Below, in pieces: positions 34,399 to 46,923 of a stretch of DNA of 64,000 bases. The stretch covers positions 62,001-126,000 of the forward strand of contig NZ_CADFDB010000006.1 of the NCBI RefSeq assembly GCF_902832845.1, written 5' to 3'. Within the stretch, counting starts at the first letter, position 1; every line of letters starts with the position of its first letter. Below the pieces are notes generated by a model. The model worked only from the letters and a program-made list of their open reading frames with translations, was not told the origin of the DNA and did no database searches. The stretch comes from Burkholderia metallica (GTDB lineage: Bacteria; Pseudomonadota; Gammaproteobacteria; Burkholderiales; Burkholderiaceae). The position numbers were made by a program, and so were the translations under genes.

Positions 34399-37356
34399 TT
34401 ACCAGCGGTATTTTGCCGAGAGCTGCCCTCGGACTACCGAGTAGTCGGACAGATTGCCTTCCACGCCGACGCTAGCCGATACCGAGAAGCGACGGTTCAA
34501 CTGGCCGGTTGCGCCGATCCGGACGGCAGCCCGGTCGCGCGGCAGGCTGAACGAGAACGCATTGCCGTCGAGCGTTAGCGCGCGCGAACCCGGGCCATGC
34601 CACCAGTTCGCTTCGATGAACGGTCGAAGTTCGCGTCCATGCGGCATCGCGGTGACCCCGTGCACACGCACGCCGACGCGGGTCAGCACGTCGGTCGCGC
34701 CTTGACCGTCGATTCGGCCGCCCGGCGCGGCGTGCGCGTTTGCGCGGTAGTCCGATACGACGAGTTGCACTTCGGGTTCGACGAAGAAGCGCGAGTCGCC
34801 TCGCTCGTAGAACGGCAATGAATAGCCCGTTTCGATCGAGCCCGTGAGGGTGCGCGACCGGTACGAGTCAGCAGCCAGACTGCCGCCGACGCTGTTCGCA
34901 TAAGCGCCATACATGAACCATGCATCGACGTACGGGCCGGACAGGATGTCGCGACTGCCGTACCACGTGCCGTAAACCCCGACGTTGTAGCCCGACACGC
35001 TGCCGCGCGCGGTGGCGTTCGCGATGCGCTGTTCGGTCGCGTTCCACAGCGGTCGGGTCGACCAGTTCGTCTGGCTGCCGTACAGGCCCATCGCGCCGAC
35101 CCGTACGCTGCCGCCGCGACCGTCGTCGAAGCGGAGCACGTCGGCGCCCGCGTGAATCAGACGGCCGTTGCCCGATACGCTGCGGCTGCCGCCCGACATC
35201 GACGTCATCTGGCCCTCGGCGCGCAGCCAAACCGCACTGTCGAGCGGACCGCTTGCTTCGGTGCGAAGCGAGCGATCATCGCGCTGATGCAGCGTGTGGA
35301 TCGCCATCGTCGACGCTGCATCGGCGTTCGCCAGATATGCGTCGGGCTCCGGGGCAGCCGTGCGCGCAGGCGGCCTGGTTTCGGGTTCGATCGGCGGATC
35401 CGGGTCCACCGGGCCGGGCGGTTGCGGCGGTACGGGTTTGGCCGCGGAAACGAGATACCAGTCGTCCTCCTGGCCGGCTTGGCCGCCGCGCTTGAGCATG
35501 TAGTCGTAGCCGCCCGCGGACAGCGTGCCGAAGCCTTGCCGGTAGCCGTCCGATGCTGCGTCGAGCGCGAAGGCCGCGGCATCCGTGGTGCCGCCGTTGC
35601 GGGTTTCGACGATCGGGATGCCGACCGTCGTTTGCGCGCCTTCGCCGCTCGTGCGTTTCACGACGATCCCGGTATGGCCGGATGCGTGGCCGCTGTCGAT
35701 CACGAGCCGGTCGGTGGGCGACGCGTCGTCGCGCAGCGCGGTATGGACGACCAGCCTGCCGTTGCGGGCCGCGTAGTCGCCGTTGACGACCAGCGTGCGT
35801 GGCGTGGGCGGCGCGCCGGCCTCCGGCGCGGCGAATGCGATCGTCGAGTCGTTCAGCGCGACGGATCCGACCGACGAATCGGCGGTGACGATCCAGCGGC
35901 TGTCGGTATCGAGCGACAGCGTGCGGACAGCGTCAGTTGCTCCGCGCCATGTCGACGCGTTGGACAGGGCGACGTCGGTCACGGCGGAAGTCGGGCTGCC
36001 GTCGTCGGCCGGCTGGTTCACGATATCGCCTGCCGCTTGAGCGCCGGTGTCGAGCGTCAGGCGCACGGGCGCGCCCGACTGGGCGAGGACCGACAGCAGC
36101 GTGCCGGTGCCGCTGGCGGCGCGGGCGCCGTTCCGCAGCGTGATGTCGGCGTCGGACGCGTCGATGGCCGCATGCCGTTCGCTGAAGAGCGAGCCGCCGT
36201 CGGCTGTCAGCTTGCCGCCGTGGACGCTCGCCGCAGACGCGGCGTCACCGGTCGCGCGGGCATCGGTGCGCAGCAGGTCGATGCTGCCGCCGGCGCTTGC
36301 ATACAGCGCTGCGGCCTCGTTGCCGCGCGTCTCGACGGTTGCGTCGACGAGCGACGCAACCGACCCCGCACCGGCGGACATCGCACCGCGCGCGCGCTCG
36401 CCGGTCGTCACGATGCCGCCGCGTGTCATCGTGACCCGGCCGCCGAGCCGGGCCAGTACGCCGATCGAACGGGCGCCGGTGGTGGTCACTTCAGTATCGA
36501 TCGCGTCGATGGTCGGTGTGTCGGCGTATTCCTTCGACGCATACAGCCCGTGTGCGCTGCGGCCGTGCGTGACGACTTGCGTGCGCGCGAGCTCGACGCG
36601 CCCTTCGCGGGTGTCCACGCCGAGCGCGTAATCGCCGCTGGTTTCGAGGCGGCTGTCGGCGAACGAGACAGCCGATGCGCCGGGCAGGTACAGCGCCGAT
36701 GCGTAGCCGCCGTCCGTCCGGATATCCGAGCGGTTCAACGTCGCACGGACGCCCTCGTAGCTGACGGCCATGCCATAGGCAAACAGGCCGCTGGTGCGAA
36801 TCAGCGTGTCGGTGACGTCGATGACGCCGCCCGGCACGTAGTTCACCGAAATGCCATACGCTTCCTTGCCGCGCGTGACGATGACGCTGTCGGCGATGCG
36901 GAGCCGGCCGCCGGCGCTGTCGACGGCCGCGCCGTGCGCGTAGTCGCCGTCGGTATCGATCGAGATGCGTTCCGCGGTCGCACTGCCGCCGTATCGGAGG
37001 TCGATGCCGGCACTGGAGCCGCCGCGGGTGCGGATTTCCGTATCGCTCAGCCTGACGCTCGAGCCCGCGCCTAGCGCAGTCGCGCCCGCCGCGAGAGGGG
37101 CGGTGGTGAACACGCGTGTCTTGCCGGTCGTCACCAGCGTGCCGCCATTGACGGCGGAAAGCACGGCCTCGCCCAATCGCGTCGTCGAATATTCGCCCGG
37201 TGCGATTTCAAGCACGACACCGTCCGCCTGTTGCGGCTCGCCGTTGGTCACCTGCGCGGCCGACGGCCATGGCACTGCCGCCCCCGCCAGCAATGCCGAA
37301 TGGGCGAGGCGTCGGGCTGCCCTCATCCGGGAAGGTCGGAATCTGCGTTTCACCAT
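34399..37356 (-). CDS. autotransporter with repeat-rich beta-helical passenger (type Va)
   Basis: A 985-residue surface protein. A basic, extended signal region ends near PWPSAAQ. The passenger (about 40-640) carries about 11 repeats with the core T-x-G-x-x-A-x-G (for example TDGDYAHGAAV, TSGLFAYGMAV, TTGERARGAMS), spaced about 25-35 residues, as expected for a pertactin-like beta-helix. A Pro-rich linker (PPQPPGPVDPDPPIEPE) leads to a beta-barrel domain of about 280 residues that ends in the required aromatic residue (SAKYRW). There is no protease triad, so an adhesin-like role is likely. AGGTGAG precedes the ATG, and a symmetric DNA site lies just upstream. Confidence 0.9.
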   Translation of the reverse strand: MVKRRFRPSRMRAARRLAHSALLAGAAVPWPSAAQVTNGEPQQADGVVLEIAPGEYSTTRLGEAVLSAVNGGTLVTTGKTRVFTTAPLAAGATALGAGSSVRLSDTEIRTRGGSSAGIDLRYGGSATAERISIDTDGDYAHGAAVDSAGGRLRIADSVIVTRGKEAYGISVNYVPGGVIDVTDTLIRTSGLFAYGMAVSYEGVRATLNRSDIRTDGGYASALYLPGASAVSFADSRLETSGDYALGVDTREGRVELARTQVVTHGRSAHGLYASKEYADTPTIDAIDTEVTTTGARSIGVLARLGGRVTMTRGGIVTTGERARGAMSAGAGSVASLVDATVETRGNEAAALYASAGGSIDLLRTDARATGDAASAASVHGGKLTADGGSLFSERHAAIDASDADITLRNGARAASGTGTLLSVLAQSGAPVRLTLDTGAQAAGDIVNQPADDGSPTSAVTDVALSNASTWRGATDAVRTLSLDTDSRWIVTADSSVGSVALNDSTIAFAAPEAGAPPTPRTLVVNGDYAARNGRLVVHTALRDDASPTDRLVIDSGHASGHTGIVVKRTSGEGAQTTVGIPIVETRNGGTTDAAAFALDAASDGYRQGFGTLSAGGYDYMLKRGGQAGQEDDWYLVSAAKPVPPQPPGPVDPDPPIEPETRPPARTAAPEPDAYLANADAASTMAIHTLHQRDDRSLRTEASGPLDSAVWLRAEGQMTSMSGGSRSVSGNGRLIHAGADVLRFDDGRGGSVRVGAMGLYGSQTNWSTRPLWNATEQRIANATARGSVSGYNVGVYGTWYGSRDILSGPYVDAWFMYGAYANSVGGSLAADSYRSRTLTGSIETGYSLPFYERGDSRFFVEPEVQLVVSDYRANAHAAPGGRIDGQGATDVLTRVGVRVHGVTAMPHGRELRPFIEANWWHGPGSRALTLDGNAFSFSLPRDRAAVRIGATGQLNRRFSVSASVGVEGNLSDYSVVRGQLSAKYRW

Positions 37357-37364
37357 CTCACCTG

Positions 37365-37388
37365 AATTTGTCTATAACGAGACAAATT
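37365..37388. promoter_or_regulatory. inverted repeat upstream of the autotransporter gene
   Basis: AATTTGTC and GACAAATT flank an 8-base spacer (TATAACGA), beginning nine bases before the autotransporter start. The arms are perfect. The site is the most AT-rich spot nearby and could be an operator overlapping the promoter, or an mRNA hairpin near the ribosome binding site. Confidence 0.5.
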
Positions 37389-38194
37389 TAACGCGTGAGG
37401 CGGCGGCATGAAATTGGACGAGTTCGAATTGGCGCGAGGTATTGAGCGCTGGCAGAAGGGGGGCAAGGTGCGAATCGACGCCGCCCCTTGACGGGGCGAC
37501 CGCACCATCCGTCGTCGAATGCGCGCGACCGGCAGGCGTGGCCGGATGCGGCCGGCGCGGCGCTACTGCAGGATCAGCCGCAAATGCGCGTCGGCCTGCT
37601 CGCCGGGCGATTTCTGGAAGCCGCCCTTTGCGAAGCGGTGCCACCGGCCGATCACGTAGCTGACGAGCAGGCTCGCGCGGGCGGCCGGATCGTAGTCGGC
37701 AGGCAGCACGAGCGGTGTCGCGCCGTCCCGCGGCGCGTTCGCCTCCGTGCGCGCGACCCGCAGGCATTGCTTGACCGTTGCCTCGATGCGATCGAGCAAC
37801 TGGTTCACGCGCTCGGTGAGCCGTTCGTCCTCGCCGACCAGCGCTTCGCCGGTCAGCACGCGCGTCATTCCCGGGTTCTTCGCGGCGAAATTGAGCATCG
37901 TGAGTGCGATCGTGCGGGCCTGCAGCACGCCGTTCGGCTCCTTCTCGACGATCTGGTTGACGAGCCCGAACAGCGACTGCTCGATGAACTCGATCAGCCC
38001 TTCGTACATCTTCGCCTTGCTCGGGAAATGGCGGTACAGCGCCGCTTCCGACACGTCGAGCCGGGCCGCGAGCGCGGCCGTCGTGATCTTCTCGCGTTTC
38101 GGCGCCTCGAGCATCGTCGCGAGCGTCTGCAGGATCATCACGCGGCGCTCGCCCGGCTTCGGGCGCGGGCGGGACGGCGTGGCCTGGTCTTCCG

Positions 38195-40200
<2,006 letters not shown>

Positions 40201-40425
40201 ATGACCGATTCCGCCGCCGACGCCCGTTCCACCCCGCGCCGCGCGCGTTGCCCGCACTGCGGGCGCAGCTTTGACTGCGGCGCGCTCACGCAGCCGTTCG
40301 AATGCTGGTGCGCGTCGATGCCGGTCGTGCCCGGCGGTACGCCGCCCGCGGCTGGCGCGCGCTGCCGGTGCCCCGAGTGTCTGGCCGACGAAATCGCGCA
40401 GCGGATGGCCGGCGCGGCCGGCTGA
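40201..40425 (+). CDS. cysteine-rich CWC family protein
   Basis: A 74-residue protein with CPHCGRSFDCGA, then FECWCASMP, then CRCPEC. The CWC triplet in the middle and paired CxxC motifs at both ends match the small cysteine-rich CWC family of proteobacteria. Eight cysteines suggest a zinc-binding fold. The function is unknown. The ATG at 40201 was chosen because the similarity starts there; the ribosome binding site is weak. The histidine kinase gene follows after 91 bases. Confidence 0.75.
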   Translation: MTDSAADARSTPRRARCPHCGRSFDCGALTQPFECWCASMPVVPGGTPPAAGARCRCPECLADEIAQRMAGAAG

Positions 40426-40516
40426 CGGCACCAGCCGCGTACGCGGGCGTTCCGTTCGACGCGCACCGATCCGGCCCCACTAGAGGCGCTCCACGCTAAA
40501 CGGGTAAACTGCTCGG

Positions 40517-41935
40517 ATGCAACGAATCACCACCACCGGGCGCGTCAACCTCAGTCACCTGTTCTGGCTTCGCAATCTCGCGATCATCGGCCAGCTCGTG
40601 ACGATCGGGGTCGTACAGACCTATTTCGGCGTGCATCTGCCGTTGCCGGCGATGCTGATGGTCATCGCACTCGAAATCGTTTTCAACGCGCTGACCTGGG
40701 TGCGCGTGCTGCGTGCGCGGCCCGAGACCAATTTCGAGCTGCTCGGCCAGCTGTGGGTCGACCTCGGTGCGCTGTCCGCGCTGCTGTTCCTGTCGGGCGG
40801 CACGACCAATCCGTTCGTGTCGCTGTACCTGCCTTCGCTTGCGATCGCGGCGGCCGTGCTGCCGTGGCACCTGATGATCTGGCTCGCGGCGTTCGCGGTC
40901 GCGTGCTACGCGGCGCTCGGTTTCGATTCGGTGCCGCTCAACATGGACAACCCCGCGAACCTGTTCGACTACTACCGTACCGGGATGTGGGCGAACTTCA
41001 TGGTCAGCGTCGGGCTGATCGCATGGTTCGTCGCGCGCATGTCGAATGCGCTGCGCCAGCGCGATTCGGCGCTCGGCGAAGCGCAGCAGCGCCTGCTGCG
41101 CGATGAGCGGGCGGTCGCGCTCGGTGTGCAGGCCGCCACCGTTGCGCACGAGATGGGCACGCCGCTGTCGACGATCGCGATGCTCGCCGAAGAGCTGCGC
41201 GACGCGGCGCGCGCCGATCCGGGGCTGGCCCGCTATGAAGCCGACCTGAAGGTGCTCGAGGAACAGATGACGCTCTGCACATCGGCGCTCGCGCGCCTGC
41301 GCATCCGTGCGAGCGCGCCCGCAAGCCGCCAGCCGGTGGACGACTGGCTCGACACGTTCGTCGAGCACTGGCGCCTGCGGCATCCGCACGTGCAGTTCGA
41401 ACTGCTCGGTGCGCGTCCGGCGGGCGTCGCGCTCGACGATACGGTCGCGGCCGGCCAGATCCTGACGATCCTGCTCGACAACGCCGCGCGCGCGAGCCCG
41501 CAGCGCGTGACGCTGGCCGCGAAGGTCGCGCACGCCGGCACGGCCGACGAGATCGAATTCGAGGTATGCGACGACGGGCCCGGCATTCCGGCCGCGCTGC
41601 GCGAATCGCTCGGTGCGATGCCGGTCGACAGCACGCAGGGCGGGCACGGCGTCGGCCTGTATCTCGCGTTCAGTGCGGCCGCGCGGCTCGGCGGCGCGAT
41701 CGAACTGTCCGATGTCGTGCCGCGTGCGGCGGCCGGCAACGGGCGGGCGAGCGGTGCGGCGAATGGTCACGCCGCGGCAGGCTCGGCTCAGCGCGCGGGC
41801 CAGCGCGTGACCGAACGGACCCACGGCGCGCCGGACAGCCGCCCGGCCGGCACGAGCGCCGCGCGCGGCACGCGGGCCGTGCTGCGACTGCCGGCGGTGC
41901 GCGTCGCGGCGCCGGCCGCCTCAACCAACACGTAG
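40517..41935 (+). CDS. RegB/PrrB-type redox sensor histidine kinase
   Basis: A 472-residue membrane kinase. Six hydrophobic helices occupy residues 12-175. Between helices 3 and 4 the heptapeptide GGTTNPF (94-100) matches the GGxxNPF motif that senses ubiquinone redox state in RegB. H211 in VAHEMGTPLSTIA is the phosphorylated His. C254 (MTLCTSALARL) aligns with the redox-active Cys of RegB. The ATPase domain has DNAARASP, CDDGPGIP and GGHGVGLYLAF; an Ala/Gly-rich tail of about 60 residues ends it. The regA-like gene follows after 13 bases. Confidence 0.92.
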   Translation: MQRITTTGRVNLSHLFWLRNLAIIGQLVTIGVVQTYFGVHLPLPAMLMVIALEIVFNALTWVRVLRARPETNFELLGQLWVDLGALSALLFLSGGTTNPFVSLYLPSLAIAAAVLPWHLMIWLAAFAVACYAALGFDSVPLNMDNPANLFDYYRTGMWANFMVSVGLIAWFVARMSNALRQRDSALGEAQQRLLRDERAVALGVQAATVAHEMGTPLSTIAMLAEELRDAARADPGLARYEADLKVLEEQMTLCTSALARLRIRASAPASRQPVDDWLDTFVEHWRLRHPHVQFELLGARPAGVALDDTVAAGQILTILLDNAARASPQRVTLAAKVAHAGTADEIEFEVCDDGPGIPAALRESLGAMPVDSTQGGHGVGLYLAFSAAARLGGAIELSDVVPRAAAGNGRASGAANGHAAAGSAQRAGQRVTERTHGAPDSRPAGTSAARGTRAVLRLPAVRVAAPAASTNT

Positions 41936-41948
41936 ACGGAGAAACCCC

Positions 41949-42491
41949 ATGAGCGAGAACAATTTCCTGGTGATCGACGACAACGAGGTGTTCGCGGGCA
42001 CGCTCGCGCGCGGCCTCGAGCGCCGCGGTTACGCGGTCCAGCAGGCGCACGACAAGGAGGCGGCGCTCCGGCTCGCCGCGGGCGGCAAGTTCCAGTTCAT
42101 CACCGTCGACCTGCATCTCGGCGAGGATTCGGGCCTGAGCCTGATCGCGCCGCTGTGCGACCTGCAGCCCGATGCGCGGATTCTGGTGCTGACCGGCTAC
42201 GCGAGCATCGCGACCGCCGTGCAGGCGGTGAAGGAAGGTGCCGACAACTATCTCGCGAAGCCCGCGAACGTCGAGTCGATCCTGGCCGCGCTGCAGACCA
42301 ACGCGACCGAAGTGCAGGCCGACGAAGCGCTCGAGAATCCGGTCGTGCTGTCGGTCGACCGGCTCGAGTGGGAGCATATCCAGCGCGTGCTGGCCGAGAA
42401 CAACAACAACATCTCGGCGACGGCGCGCGCGCTGAACATGCACCGCCGCACGCTGCAGCGCAAGCTCGCGAAGAAGCCGGTGCGGCAGTAA
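41949..42491 (+). CDS. RegA/ActR-type response regulator
   Basis: A 180-residue regulator. The receiver has DDNE at residues 10-13, phospho-acceptor D54 in ITVDLHLGED and the conserved Lys in NYLAKPANVES. A four-proline linker, typical of RegA, is absent; the connecting stretch is EALENPVVLSVDRLEWEH. The Fis-type helix-turn-helix at the C-terminus (NISATARALNMHRRTLQRKL) is nearly identical to that of RegA/PrrA. With the RegB-like kinase upstream it should govern respiratory and redox genes. A bidirectional terminator follows. Confidence 0.92.
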   Translation: MSENNFLVIDDNEVFAGTLARGLERRGYAVQQAHDKEAALRLAAGGKFQFITVDLHLGEDSGLSLIAPLCDLQPDARILVLTGYASIATAVQAVKEGADNYLAKPANVESILAALQTNATEVQADEALENPVVLSVDRLEWEHIQRVLAENNNNISATARALNMHRRTLQRKLAKKPVRQ

Positions 42492-42557
42492 GCGCGGTTT
42501 GCGCCCGGCGCGTCATCCGCCGGGCGGCCTCGCGCGTCGCATCGCACGACCATGAAA

Positions 42558-42590
42558 AAACGGGCGGCCCCGGAAGGGGGCCGCCCGTTT
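42558..42590. terminator. bidirectional terminator between regA-like gene and hslU
   Basis: AAACGGGCGGCCCC pairs with GGGGCCGCCCGTTT around a five-base loop. It is flanked by an A-run on the left and TTT on the right. Confidence 0.85.
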
Positions 42591-42610
42591 GTCGTCCGGC
42601 GCCGCGCGCG

Positions 42611-43954
42611 TTACAGCACGTAGCGCGACAGGTCTTCGTCCTGCGACACTTCGCCGAGTGCGCGGTCGACATACGTCGCGTCGATCGTCACGCGCTCGCC
42701 GGCGTGGTTGCCGGCCGAGAACGACACTTCCTCGAGCAGCTTTTCGATCACCGTGTACAGCCGGCGCGCGCCGATGTTCTCGGTCTTCTCGTTGACCGCG
42801 AACGCGATCTCCGCCAGCCGGCGGATGCCGTCGTCGGCGAATTCGAGTTGCACGTCTTCGGTCGCGAGCAGCGCCTGGTACTGCTTGACGAGGCTCGCGT
42901 CGGTTGCGTCGAGGATCGCTTCGAAGTCTTCCACCGACAGCGAATCGAGCTCGACGCGGATCGGGAAGCGGCCCTGCAGTTCGGGAATGAGGTCGCTCGG
43001 CTTCGCGAGATGGAACGCGCCGCTCGCGATGAACAGGATGTGATCGGTCTTCACCATCCCGTACTTCGTGTTGACCGTCGTGCCTTCGACGAGCGGCAGC
43101 AGGTCGCGCTGCACGCCCTGGCGCGACACTTCGCCGCCGCTGCCTTCGTTGTTGCGCGACGTGATCTTGTCGATCTCGTCGAGGAACACGATGCCGTTCT
43201 GCTCGACGTTCTGCACGGCCTTCGTCTTCACTTCCTCGTCGTTGAGCATCTTCGCCGCTTCCTCGTCGGTCAGCAGCTTCAGCGCTTCCTTGATCTTCAC
43301 CTTGCGGCGCTGCTTCTTGCCGCTGCCGAGGTTCGAGAACATCGAGCGGATCTGCTCGGTCATCTCTTCCATCCCCGGCGGCGCCATGATGTCCATGCCG
43401 GCCGACGGCTGCTCGAGATCGAGCTCGACTTCCTTGTCGTCGAGCTGGCCTTCGCGCAGGCGCTTGCGGAACGTCTGGCGCGTCGCGTTGTTGTCGTCGT
43501 TCGCGTGATCGGCATTGCCGCCGAAGCCCACCGCGCGCGGCTGCGGCAGCAGGATGTCGAGGATGCGGTCTTCCGCCTGGTCGGTCGCCTTGCTGCGCAC
43601 CTTGCGCATCTCGCTCTCGCGCGTCTGCTTGACCGAGATTTCGATCAGGTCGCGCACGATGCTGTCGACGTCGCGGCCGACGTAGCCGACTTCGGTGAAT
43701 TTGGTCGCTTCGATCTTGATGAACGGCGCGTCGGCGAGCTTCGCGAGGCGGCGCGCGATTTCGGTCTTGCCGACACCCGTCGGCCCGATCATCAGGATGT
43801 TCTTCGGCGTGATTTCCTGGCGCAGCGGCTCGGCGACCTGCTGGCGGCGCCAGCGGTTGCGCAGCGCGACCGCGACGGCCTTCTTCGCCTTTGCCTGGCC
43901 GATGATGTGCTTGTCGAGTTCCGAGACGATCTCGGCAGGGGTCATGGTGCTCAT
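42611..43954 (-). CDS. hslU: HslU ATPase, unfoldase subunit of HslUV protease
   Basis: A 447-residue AAA+ unfoldase that feeds proteins to HslV. It begins [20 protein letters not shown] and has Walker [18 protein letters not shown] (about residues 53-69). The I domain contains the pore loop GYVGRD and a charged insert; Walker B is [11 protein letters not shown], and sensor 2 lies in the C-terminal domain. The last residues (SRYVL) dock into HslV in homologues. It follows hslV by ten bases in the same operon. Confidence 0.97.
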   Translation of the reverse strand: MSTMTPAEIVSELDKHIIGQAKAKKAVAVALRNRWRRQQVAEPLRQEITPKNILMIGPTGVGKTEIARRLAKLADAPFIKIEATKFTEVGYVGRDVDSIVRDLIEISVKQTRESEMRKVRSKATDQAEDRILDILLPQPRAVGFGGNADHANDDNNATRQTFRKRLREGQLDDKEVELDLEQPSAGMDIMAPPGMEEMTEQIRSMFSNLGSGKKQRRKVKIKEALKLLTDEEAAKMLNDEEVKTKAVQNVEQNGIVFLDEIDKITSRNNEGSGGEVSRQGVQRDLLPLVEGTTVNTKYGMVKTDHILFIASGAFHLAKPSDLIPELQGRFPIRVELDSLSVEDFEAILDATDASLVKQYQALLATEDVQLEFADDGIRRLAEIAFAVNEKTENIGARRLYTVIEKLLEEVSFSAGNHAGERVTIDATYVDRALGEVSQDEDLSRYVL

Positions 43955-43964
43955 GGGGCGGTCC

Positions 43965-44501
43965 TTACTCGATCGTTTCGATGATGCGGTTGTGGTTCGT
44001 GTAGATGCACATGTCGCCGGCGATGCCGAGCGACTTCTCGACGATCTCGCGCGGCGACAGCTCGGTGTTCTCGACGAGCGCGCGGGCCGCGGCCTGCGCG
44101 TAGGCGCCGCCCGAGCCGATCGCGCAGATCCCGCCCTCGGGGTCGAGCACGTCGCCGTTGCCGGTGATCACGAGCGTGGTGGTGGCGTCGGCCGTGATCA
44201 GCATCGCCTCGAGGCGGCGCAGCATCCGGTCGGTGCGCCAGTCCTTCGCGAGCTCGACGGCCGCACGGGTGAGGTTGCCCTGGTGCTTCTCGAGCTTCGC
44301 CTCGAAGCGGTCGAGCAGCGAGAACGCATCGGCCGTGCCGCCCGCGAATCCGACCAGCACCTGGTTGTTGTAGATCCGCCGCACTTTCCGCGCGCCACCC
44401 TTCATGACGATGTTGCCGAGGGTTACCTGGCCGTCGCCGCCGAGCGCGACCTTGTCGCCGCGCCGGACCGAAACGATGGTCGTGCCGTGAAATTGCTCCA
44501 T
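43965..44501 (-). CDS. hslV: HslV peptidase, proteolytic subunit
   Basis: A 178-residue threonine peptidase. The mature chain starts at [16 protein letters not shown]. Here a short leader MEQFHG precedes it, so the catalytic Thr7 must be exposed by removing six residues rather than just Met. [16 protein letters not shown] and the C-terminal FTNHN-like motif ([10 protein letters not shown]) fit HslV. It lies upstream of hslU. No heat-shock promoter was recognised in the 230 bases before it. Confidence 0.96.
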
Positions 44502-44662
44502 CTGCGTTCCTTGAGAAAAACGGGGAAGAGTCGGACGGCGCGTGGCGCCGCCGCGTGACTCGCAGTGCGCCGGAAAGCGGCCCGGCGCGCGTCCGTTCCA
44601 TTTTAGGGCGGGCGGCGGGATATCAAGAGGGGGGAGCCGAAACGGCGGACCGGGAACCGGTG

Positions 44663-44701
44663 CCGGAAAAACAGAAAGCGCGCGGCAGGCCGCGCGCTTT
44701 C
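44663..44701 (-). terminator. intrinsic terminator of dksA
   Basis: On the minus strand a perfect 12-bp stem (GAAAGCGCGCGG with CCGCGCGCTTTC, 44701-44674) with a four-base loop is followed by TGTTTTTCC. It lies 35 bases after the dksA stop. Confidence 0.85.
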
Positions 44702-44735
44702 GGGAAGCAGCGTGTCTGAGCGGAACGCCGCTCGA

Positions 44736-45152
44736 TCAGTCGCCGAACAGCTTCTGGCGCAGTTCGCGGCGCTCCTGCGCCTCGAGCGACAGCGTGGCGG
44801 TCGGACGCGCGAGCAGGCGCGGAATGCCGATCGGCTCGCCGGTTTCCTCGCACCAGCCGTAATCGCCGGAATCGATGCGGGCGAGCGACTGCTGAACCTT
44901 CTTGAGGAGCTTGCGTTCGCGATCGCGCGTACGCAGTTCGAGCGCGTGCTCTTCCTCGATCGTCGCGCGATCGGCGGGATCGGGCACGATCACCGTTTCG
45001 CGCAGGTTCTCGGTCGTCTGGCCTGCATTCTTGAGGATGTCCGCCTGCAACTGTTCGAGCCGATTTTTGAAGAAGGCGAGCTGATCCTCATTCATGTAAT
45101 CCTTGTCGCTCATCTTCAGGATTTCGGCTTCGGTCAAGAGTTTCTTCGTCAT
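44736..45152 (-). CDS. dksA: RNA polymerase-binding protein DksA, single-cysteine form
   Basis: A 138-residue secondary-channel factor that acts with ppGpp on rRNA and amino-acid promoters. A long coiled coil (residues 20-95) carries the tip motif PDPADRA at 57-63, matching the Asp residues needed for activity. The C-terminal globular part keeps C101 but has T104, S122 and A125 where E. coli DksA has the other three zinc cysteines (C117, C135, C138). It therefore probably folds without zinc, like DksA2 of Pseudomonas. The ATG (MTKKLLTEAEIL) is well supported. The COG0523 gene lies about 500 bases upstream on the same strand. Confidence 0.93.
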   Translation of the reverse strand: MTKKLLTEAEILKMSDKDYMNEDQLAFFKNRLEQLQADILKNAGQTTENLRETVIVPDPADRATIEEEHALELRTRDRERKLLKKVQQSLARIDSGDYGWCEETGEPIGIPRLLARPTATLSLEAQERRELRQKLFGD

Positions 45153-45647
45153 CTGCTTGCTTCTTCAATGTGCGGCAAATCGACAGATATTGCCTGCACT
45201 TTGGGATTACCCGCAACTGCGCTTGCAATCATTTGCGATTTGCCGCCGCGGGGCCGAAAGCCTCTGGAAAACCGGTTCTCAAATACCAGGATTGGCCTGG
45301 CGCGGAGTGGCGCGCGCTGCGAACCGGTGTGCTGCGCGGCACATTGCATCGGCCGCGGCCGGGAGGCGGATGGGCGATCCGGCGCGGTTGCGATGCCCGG
45401 AAAACTGGTTCAGCAAGAACCGGGCCTGTTTGTTACCGTACTCCAGCGGGCACGTATTGTAACTGAATCGCAAGCGGGCGCCGTATCGGGTCGATCCCCG
45501 TCGGCTGCGCCAATATCTAGAAAATATAACGCGCAAATCGCGAAAAAGCGATGACGGCGAAACCCTGCCTGCAAAAGGCGCCCCGCGACCGCCGCAGCCG
45601 CCCGCGAGGCGGCCGTGCGGCGGGGGCGCGGCGATGGCCCGCGCGCG
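45153..45647. other. long gene-free region upstream of dksA
   Basis: Nearly 500 bases between the COG0523 gene and dksA, both on the minus strand. It is less GC-rich than its surroundings in parts, notably AATATCTAGAAAATATAACG at about 45514. A short GCCGCC/GGCGGC hairpin at 45597-45613 could end the COG0523 transcript. On the minus strand TACAAT (45461-45456) is a possible -10 box for dksA, without a good -35. No open frame looks like a real protein, and no palindrome of the Zur type was seen. Confidence 0.45.
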
Positions 45648-46721
<1,074 letters not shown>

Positions 46722-46770
46722 GTCAATCGCCTGTGGTTCGTGAATCGGGGTCAAAACCAGGATGTGCATC

Positions 46771-46828
46771 GCGCCCCGGGGCTTGACCAGCCGGGGCGCA
46801 CAACCATCCATTGAAACATATCTGTCAA
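46771..46828 (-). promoter_or_regulatory. hairpin and possible promoter upstream of the COG0523 gene
   Basis: On the minus strand a perfect TTGACA (46828-46823) could be a -35 box, although no good -10 box follows at 16-18 bases. Further downstream GCGCCCCGG pairs with CCGGGGCGC (46799-46771) around an 11-base loop, 50 bases before the start codon. It may be a leader structure or a terminator for rlmI lacking a T-run. Confidence 0.3.
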
Positions 46829-46923
46829 GCCCTCGCCCGTCGTCCGAACGACAGGCGGGAGCGCGGATGCGCCGGGCGCGGGGCCGCGGGCCGGCTGACG
46901 GTTACGCGCGTAGATCGGGGCGA

